36,908 bases of DNA from Paenibacillus typhae (GTDB lineage Bacteria > Bacillota > Bacilli > Paenibacillales > Paenibacillaceae): assembly GCF_900099765.1 (NCBI RefSeq), contig NZ_FNDX01000057.1, forward strand, positions 1-36,908. Reading direction: 5' to 3'. The position numbers were made by a program, and so were the translations under genes. The notes beneath the pieces were generated by a model. The model searched no databases, was not told the DNA's origin, and saw only the letters and a list, made by a program, of their open reading frames with translations. Below, in pieces: positions 32,573-36,908 of this stretch. Within the stretch, counting starts at the first letter, position 1. Each line of letters begins with the position of its first letter.

Positions 32573-34273
32573 TTAGTACAGCAGCATACAGCCGAACGGC
32601 TCAAGCTCAACAAGCATTTTCCCGGTATTACGGATGGTCAGCCCGCTGAGCAGCTCGGTCAGCACGTTTTTATCAGACCGGATACTGTTCAGCTCAAGCT
32701 GGTAGGCATTTGGAGAATTATTGATCAATACAGCGATTTTATCCTGTTCCAGGCGGCGCACGAAACCCAGGACACCGCGGACCTCATCCGTGAACCAAGG
32801 GCGGAATGCGCCTTTTTGCAGGATCGCATGCTGCTTTCTCAAGGCAATCAGTGTTTTGTACCAATCAAACAGCTCCCTGCTCTGCTCCTGCTCCTGCCAC
32901 AGCATCGGCTTGCGGCAATGCGGATCGGTCGCCCCCTCCATGCCGACTTCATCTCCGTAGTAGATCATTGGAATACCGATATAGGTCATTTGAAAAAAGA
33001 CAGCCAGCCTCATCCGGGCGAGCGCTGTTCCCTGCCTGTCCCAGCCGCGTCCGTTCTCCTTGCAGGCGGTCAGAAACCGTTCGGTATCATGGCTGCCAAG
33101 CAATTGGAACATGGCTGAATTAGCCTGGTCATTATACAGCGCTTCAATATGCAGCAGCTGCTCCATGAAGCGTACCGGTCCGGCTGACTGTAGCGCAAAA
33201 AACTCCAGCACCGCTTCACGCAGTACATAATTCATCCCGCCGTCAAACTGGTCGCCCCTCAGCCAGGAACCGGAGGCATGCATAATTTCGCCGATCAGCA
33301 GCAGCTCGGGAAATTCCGCCTTGAGCTCACGGCGCAGCCGTGTCCAGAACTGCGGATTCACCTCATTGGCCACATCAAGCCGCCAGCCGTCAATTCCTGC
33401 CTCACGAACCCAGTGCTTCGCCACGGCAAGCATATAATCAGCGGTTTCGGGATTATCCATGTTCAGCTTGGGCATATGCGCTTCAGCTTTGGCAAAGGTC
33501 TCATAGGTCGGGGTCGGCAGCTGGCTGACCGGATAGGAACGGATAAAGAACCAGTCTTTATAACGCGATTGCTCCCCCTTTTCCAGCACATCCCTGAATG
33601 CAAAAAAAGTATCGCCGGCATGATTGAACACCGCATCCAGCAGCACCTTGATACCATGTCTATGAGCTTCCTCCACCAGTTTTTTCAGGTCCTCTGCGGT
33701 TCCGAAGGCGGGGTCAATCCTGTAATAATCGGAAGTATTGTATTTGTGCTCGGACGGGGATTCAAAGATCGGAGTCATGTAGACGGCTGTTACACCCAGC
33801 TCCCGGAGATAAGGGATTTTATCCGTAATGCCCTGCAGGGTTCCCTGATTATAGCTGCTGGGATAAATCTGGTATACGATCGTCCCGCTCGTCCATGACG
33901 GCACTGCCAGCGCTTCGGGCCGGTGCATGTAGGCATACTGGAAAGCTCCGGCATGCTCGCGGTTTCCGGCTACTCCTCTCTCCCCATACCACGCATAATT
34001 ACCGGCCGGATCAGAGGCGTGGAATACATAACGGCATCTGCCGGTTGCGGTCTGAATGACTGCCTCATGAAGCTCATAAGCTCCGGCTGATCCTATCCGC
34101 TCCATCAGAAGCGGCTGCTCACTCCCGGGTGAATCATAGCGGTCCGAATGAATGACGGTGCAGCACAGCTGCAGACCGGCGGGCACGAACAGGCGCAGCT
34201 TCAGTGCCCCTTTTCCGTCAGGGAAGGCAAACGGATCCTCAGCAGTATGGTGAAAAAACCAGCGTGTCGGCAT
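32573..34273 (-). CDS. GH13 neopullulanase/cyclomaltodextrinase-like enzyme
   Basis: The 566-residue protein lacks a signal peptide, so it acts in the cytoplasm. An N-terminal CBM34-like domain (about 1-120) precedes the catalytic barrel. Catalytic residues are D300 (GWRLDVANE), E329 (LIGEIMH) and D396 (LLGSHDTER), and DAVFNH (213-218) marks the first conserved region. The family hydrolyses maltodextrins, cyclodextrins or pullulan after uptake. The ATG has AAGGAG about 8 nt upstream. It converges with lytH, with only 8 bp between the stops and no visible terminator. A promoter with an overlapping operator-like palindrome lies upstream. Confidence 0.92.
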   Translation of the reverse strand: MPTRWFFHHTAEDPFAFPDGKGALKLRLFVPAGLQLCCTVIHSDRYDSPGSEQPLLMERIGSAGAYELHEAVIQTATGRCRYVFHASDPAGNYAWYGERGVAGNREHAGAFQYAYMHRPEALAVPSWTSGTIVYQIYPSSYNQGTLQGITDKIPYLRELGVTAVYMTPIFESPSEHKYNTSDYYRIDPAFGTAEDLKKLVEEAHRHGIKVLLDAVFNHAGDTFFAFRDVLEKGEQSRYKDWFFIRSYPVSQLPTPTYETFAKAEAHMPKLNMDNPETADYMLAVAKHWVREAGIDGWRLDVANEVNPQFWTRLRRELKAEFPELLLIGEIMHASGSWLRGDQFDGGMNYVLREAVLEFFALQSAGPVRFMEQLLHIEALYNDQANSAMFQLLGSHDTERFLTACKENGRGWDRQGTALARMRLAVFFQMTYIGIPMIYYGDEVGMEGATDPHCRKPMLWQEQEQSRELFDWYKTLIALRKQHAILQKGAFRPWFTDEVRGVLGFVRRLEQDKIAVLINNSPNAYQLELNSIRSDKNVLTELLSGLTIRNTGKMLVELEPFGCMLLY

Positions 34274-34365
34274 ATTATACAGTCTCCTTATTTAGGTAAA
34301 ATCGTCCGGATTCCTGAGTGAATGTGGCCATGGGCCGTTCAAGACTGCTTAACGCCTTATTTCGC

Positions 34366-34385
34366 TAGGGAAACCGGTTTCTCTA
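34366..34385. promoter_or_regulatory. Operator-like palindrome at the GH13 transcription start
   Basis: The 20-bp near-perfect palindrome has the core GAAACCGGTTTC with a central CG and one mismatched pair. It begins 5 bp downstream of the -10 box of the GH13 promoter, so a bound protein would block transcription. Central-CG palindromes of this form are typical of LacI/GalR-family regulators of sugar genes. No such regulator is encoded in the window. Confidence 0.6.
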
Positions 34386-34390
34386 AATTG

Positions 34391-34419
34391 AAATTACCAT
34401 CTGCTGTATACGTTGTCAA
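34391..34419 (-). promoter_or_regulatory. Promoter of the GH13 gene
   Basis: On the minus strand, TTGACA (34414-34419) is spaced by 17 nt from TAATTT (34391-34396). The transcript would have a leader of about 110 nt. Confidence 0.7.
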
Positions 34420-34437
34420 TTCCCTTCAGCTGCAGGC

Positions 34438-35106
34438 TCATGAAGCGCCCGCTTGTCTGATGAAATGCAGAACCTCCTGCATCACCCGATCCTGCTTGTC
34501 ACAATGGCAGACCATATGGCCGCTTTGTTCCACCATCAGCACCTGCTTCTGTCCGGACGGAATCGTCTGCTCCAGAAACCCGGCGCTTTTGGTTTTTACA
34601 AGATGATCCCTTGTTCCCTGAACAATCAGGGTGGGAGCTGTTATCTGCGGATAAATATCAAAGCTCTCGCGGACCAGACGCTGAAACTCCCGGGTCGCTT
34701 TGGGCGGTGTGGAGCCGAACTTGCTGATATAATTTTTGAGCATCGCCGGCTTGCCCAGTGTTCTCACAATCTCCAGCGGATTGAGCGGGAACACGGGTGC
34801 CGACAGCAGGGTAAGTGACTTGACGCCGGCACGGTACTGTACGCACAAATGGGAAGCAATCAGCGCACCGGTTGAAAATCCGATCAAATGTACGGGCTCC
34901 TTCTCCTCGAGAAGCTTGTTCAATTCTTCCTCAGCGCTTTGCAGCCAGCCAAATCTGTCGGACTGCCTGAGCTCCCGTCTGCCGCCGCCATGGCCTTTGA
35001 GCGTAAAGGTCCGGGAACGGTAATCATGCTGCTCCATATACTGTGACAACGGGGAAATCTCATATTCTCCGCCGGTAAAGCCGTGAATGAATAAACAACT
35101 GTCCAT
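34438..35106 (-). CDS. Alpha/beta-hydrolase (Est30-like carboxylesterase)
   Basis: The 222-residue cytoplasmic protein has the catalytic triad S78 in GFSTG (G-x-S-x-G), D167 in GTRDHLV and H197 in SGHMV, with the oxyanion segment HGFTGG at 8-13. This order and the short cap match the small monoacylglycerol-lipase/Est30-type carboxylesterases. The natural ester is unknown. It lies 164 bp upstream of the GH13 gene on the same strand, but the GH13 gene has its own promoter. Confidence 0.88.
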   Translation of the reverse strand: MDSCLFIHGFTGGEYEISPLSQYMEQHDYRSRTFTLKGHGGGRRELRQSDRFGWLQSAEEELNKLLEEKEPVHLIGFSTGALIASHLCVQYRAGVKSLTLLSAPVFPLNPLEIVRTLGKPAMLKNYISKFGSTPPKATREFQRLVRESFDIYPQITAPTLIVQGTRDHLVKTKSAGFLEQTIPSGQKQVLMVEQSGHMVCHCDKQDRVMQEVLHFIRQAGAS

Positions 35107-35176
35107 ATCAGGCCTCTTTTCTTATGGGAATATACAGCGAAGCTGCACTTATGCTTTCATTGTATCCAATAAATGC

Positions 35177-35210
35177 AAAATAAGCCTTAACGATTCAATC
35201 GTCAAGGCTT
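35177..35210 (-). terminator. Terminator of the paralogous gene pair
   Basis: AAGCCTTAACGATT and AATCGTCAAGGCTT arms (35182-35210, one mismatch) form a long stem followed on the minus strand by ATTTTGC. It lies about 30 bp after the stop of the second paralogue. Confidence 0.78.
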
Positions 35211-35240
35211 ACGCCGTGCAGGTCTCCGGGGTGAGCGTGG

Positions 35241-35822
35241 TCAGCTCTCCCACCACGTCAGGCTAAGGGCGGAAGTGATGACCAGCCCTACCGCTGAGCT
35301 GGACGAGGTTACACCCGCACTCAGCGAGCTCCCCGGAGGCACAATAATGCTGCCTGTAAAAGCCTGTGAAAAGCTGCCCGGCGCCATCTGATAGCTGTTC
35401 AAGACTGTCCCGCCGCTGATTGCCGCCGTCGAGGACTGAACCGTCATACTGCTCGCAGCTGCGCTGGCCAGATTATTGTTAACCGGAGGAAGGGCTGCGG
35501 GCGAGGTCAATGTTCCCCCTCTGACTATCGTAAAGGTACCTGACATAGCGGACAGCAGCGAAGAACCTCCGATGCTCCCGGTAATCCGGGAGATATAGAC
35601 CGTCCGGCCGCTGCCGGCCGGGTTATTGATACGGACAGAGATGATTGCCGAAATCAGGCTTAGAACAACTGTGGCACTTGCGGAGGCGTTGGCCGAATAC
35701 AGGACCGCGCTTTCCGAAGCATCCAGCTCCGGCGGAGCTGTAATATCCGGAGACCGGAACGTATTAGTCATCTCCACAGACATCGGCTGATCATTGTCAT
35801 TGAACACATTATGATTAGGCAC
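35241..35822 (-). CDS. Tandem paralogue B: Ser/Ala/Thr-rich beta-protein of unknown function
   Basis: This 193-residue protein is a sister of the next one. Shared anchors are MPN-x2-VFN-x3-QP at the start, NPA-x2-GRT-x-Y-x-SR-x-T in the middle, IIVPPGSSL and a final WWE. Between the anchors it is rich in Ser, Ala, Thr and Val, as in beta-sandwich surface or particle proteins. No signal peptide, membrane span or cysteine is present. GGAGGAGT lies just upstream of the ATG. The gap to its sister is 21 bp, so they are cotranscribed. The family is not recognised; a spore-surface role is only a guess. Confidence 0.75.
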   Translation of the reverse strand: MPNHNVFNDNDQPMSVEMTNTFRSPDITAPPELDASESAVLYSANASASATVVLSLISAIISVRINNPAGSGRTVYISRITGSIGGSSLLSAMSGTFTIVRGGTLTSPAALPPVNNNLASAAASSMTVQSSTAAISGGTVLNSYQMAPGSFSQAFTGSIIVPPGSSLSAGVTSSSSAVGLVITSALSLTWWES

Positions 35823-35843
35823 TGGTACTCCTCCTTTGCCGCT

Positions 35844-36380
35844 TCAATATTCCCACCAGTTAATCGATCCGGTTGCGGCTGAGCTTCCAGAGGCTATCGT
35901 TACGGAGAGCGTCAGGGAGCTGCCGGGAGGCACGATGATCCGCCCGTTATAATCGACAATAAGCGGACCTGCAGCCAGCAGAAGTGAAGCCAGAGTGTCC
36001 GGCGAGCCGGTAGGCGCTGCTGTGGCCGTGCGGGCTGTCATTACGCTGGTCACGCTGCTTCCGAAGTTAAAATTGACTGGTGTCCCTATAGAACCCGTAA
36101 CCGTCGCATTCCGCAGCAGGGTCAGCGTCACGGCCGCCGTGGCCGAGCTTGCGGTCACCCTTGAGACGTAGGCGGTGCGTCCTCTGTCCGCGGGGTTGAA
36201 CAGCTGGATTACGAGCGGGGCAGATGTAGTTACTGTAGAGGCAAATGGAATGGCAAACAGCAGGCCGGATATGGCCGCATCAGCTTCCGGAAGGGAATCA
36301 ATTGCCGGAGCAATATAGGTATTGACCTGCTCGGTATATAACGGCTGGCCGCTCTGGTTAAAAACAGCATCATTCGGCAT
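35844..36380 (-). CDS. Tandem paralogue A: Ser/Ala/Thr-rich beta-protein of unknown function
   Basis: This 178-residue protein carries the same anchors as its neighbour: MPN-x2-VFN, VNTYIAP, FNPADRGRTAYVSRVTAS, RIIVPPGSSLTLSV and NWWEY. The two have diverged strongly between anchors, so the duplication is old. It has no cysteine and no export signal. An AGGGAGG ribosome site lies upstream of the ATG. It is first in the minus-strand pair and divergent from the repeat protein at the right edge, with 277 bp between them. Confidence 0.75.
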   Translation of the reverse strand: MPNDAVFNQSGQPLYTEQVNTYIAPAIDSLPEADAAISGLLFAIPFASTVTTSAPLVIQLFNPADRGRTAYVSRVTASSATAAVTLTLLRNATVTGSIGTPVNFNFGSSVTSVMTARTATAAPTGSPDTLASLLLAAGPLIVDYNGRIIVPPGSSLTLSVTIASGSSAATGSINWWEY

Positions 36381-36579
36381 ATTTCTGCCCTCCCTCTTAC
36401 GAGAATACTTTTATTTTATGCCGCCGGCGGCCACAGGTTGTCTAAAAATCCGCGTATTTTTTCCCGCTTGGCCCAAGCATCCTCTTGTCTTCCCCATATA
36501 TTATTATCACACCATTCGAATGGCTTATTTTACATCCGTACAGGCTTTCTGGCTTGCCTGCGCAGAGCTTATCCCGACC

Positions 36580-36607
36580 AAGACCCAGACGACGGTTTGG
36601 GTCTTTT
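36580..36607 (+). terminator. Attenuator-like hairpin in the leader of the repeat protein
   Basis: AAGACCCA/TGGGTCTT (36580-36587 with 36598-36605) form an 8-bp stem followed by TTTT, about 50 bp before the repeat-protein frame. No plus-strand gene lies upstream in this region, so it would act inside the leader. A second perfect palindrome CCATTCGAATGG sits at 36512-36523. Confidence 0.5.
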
Positions 36608-36657
36608 GCCCGAGTATGCCCTGCACACTCTATTCTATGAAAAAGGGGTGATCCACT

Positions 36658-36908
36658 GTTCCGAATTACAGTTCGTTTCAATCCAACCCGGATAATCTGC
36701 GTACGCTGATTTTTGGCCGGGACCCGTCCACTTTAAATGATCTGCCGCTGACTACGGACCCCAGCGGAAACCTGACCACCGTCATTCTGAACGGCACGAT
36801 CTCCAGCATCCTGGGCGCTACCATCACTGCCGGTACATTATCCTCCGCAGGTACAGTAACCAACATCCTGAACGGGACTATTACCAGCGTGCTTGGCGCT
36901 ACCATCAC
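36658..36908 (+). CDS. Repeat protein of unknown function, start unusual, cut by the window edge
   Basis: The open frame reads xPNYSSFQSNPDNLRTLIFG and RDPSTLNDLPLTTDPSGN, then two copies of a 27-residue repeat with the core LNGTI-S/T-S-I/V-LGATI. The DNA period is 81 bp (copies from 36787 and 36868). An AAAAGGGG ribosome site (36641-36648) is placed 9 nt before the GTT codon at 36658, where the two neighbours have ATG in 'MPN'. A stop codon lies three codons upstream and no ATG, GTG or TTG follows in frame. The composition suggests a beta-solenoid or fibre-like surface protein, possibly DUF6385-like. The frame continues beyond the window. Confidence 0.6.

Noticed and set aside
32519..33118. 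199-codon plus-strand frame following lytH
   Set aside because: It is antisense to the GH13 gene and has no ribosome site or domain.
36678..36908. Minus-strand 76-codon frame at the right edge
   Set aside because: The plus-strand frame has the regular 27-residue repeat and a ribosome site; the minus frame is its shadow.

Overview
The window looks like chromosomal DNA of an aerobic, endospore-forming Firmicute, most likely Paenibacillus or a close relative. Evidence for this is an alpha/beta-type small acid-soluble spore protein behind a sigma-G-type promoter, a YlbJ sporulation membrane protein, a LytH-type M23 peptidase next to YutD, haem A biosynthesis genes (ctaA, ctaB) with a SCO assembly factor, strong AGGAGG ribosome sites, frequent TTG/GTG starts, and S-box and T-box leaders of the low-GC Gram-positive type. 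No prophage or complete insertion sequence was seen. The gene content is mostly housekeeping, with a few lineage-specific elements.

Layout. 1-400: a minus-strand SAM (S-box) riboswitch with its promoter and terminator, reading off the left edge, followed by what looks like the 5' end of a group II intron. 0.4-4.4 kb (minus): a HEPN-like protein, a divergent UbiD-family protein and ctaA, then a thioredoxin-like protein. 4.5-6.6 kb (minus): a MurJ/YtgP-like flippase and a DUF456 membrane protein, preceded by a degenerate repeat array and about 650 bp of gene-free, palindrome-rich DNA. 7.5-12.2 kb (minus): a HAD phosphatase, a class B penicillin-binding protein, a membrane transglutaminase and a small membrane partner. 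12.4-14.2 kb (plus): an MFS transporter and a stand-alone TOPRIM protein. 14.3-15.8 kb (minus): sco and ctaB. 16.1-17.6 kb (plus): a YfhP-like membrane hydrolase and a small membrane protein. 17.6-18.9 kb (minus): trpS with a complete tryptophan T-box leader, back-to-back with an aldose epimerase (plus) and the spore protein. 20.4-21.2 kb: an unknown gene with six tandem 61-bp repeats directly upstream of its ribosome site. 21.5-25.4 kb: pepF (minus), the yycC pair (plus), a DUF2225 protein and a truncated haemoglobin (minus), and an unlisted 31-codon membrane ORF (minus). 25.5-32.6 kb (mostly plus): ylbJ, nadK, a secreted copper-amine-oxidase-N-domain protein, an S41 protease with a similar C-terminal domain, yutD (minus) and lytH. 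32.6-35.1 kb (minus): a GH13 enzyme with a promoter-overlapping operator-like palindrome, and an esterase. 35.2-36.9 kb: two tandem paralogous surface-like proteins (minus) divergent from a 27-residue-repeat protein that leaves the window and has no ordinary start codon.

The strongest leads for something undescribed are (a) a family of 60-62 bp repeats placed at two loci so that each array ends at the Shine-Dalgarno site of a minus-strand gene, and (b) the paralogue/repeat-protein cluster at the right end, with an attenuator-like hairpin and a GTT where the start codon should be. Functions are assigned from motif recognition only. No database search was possible.
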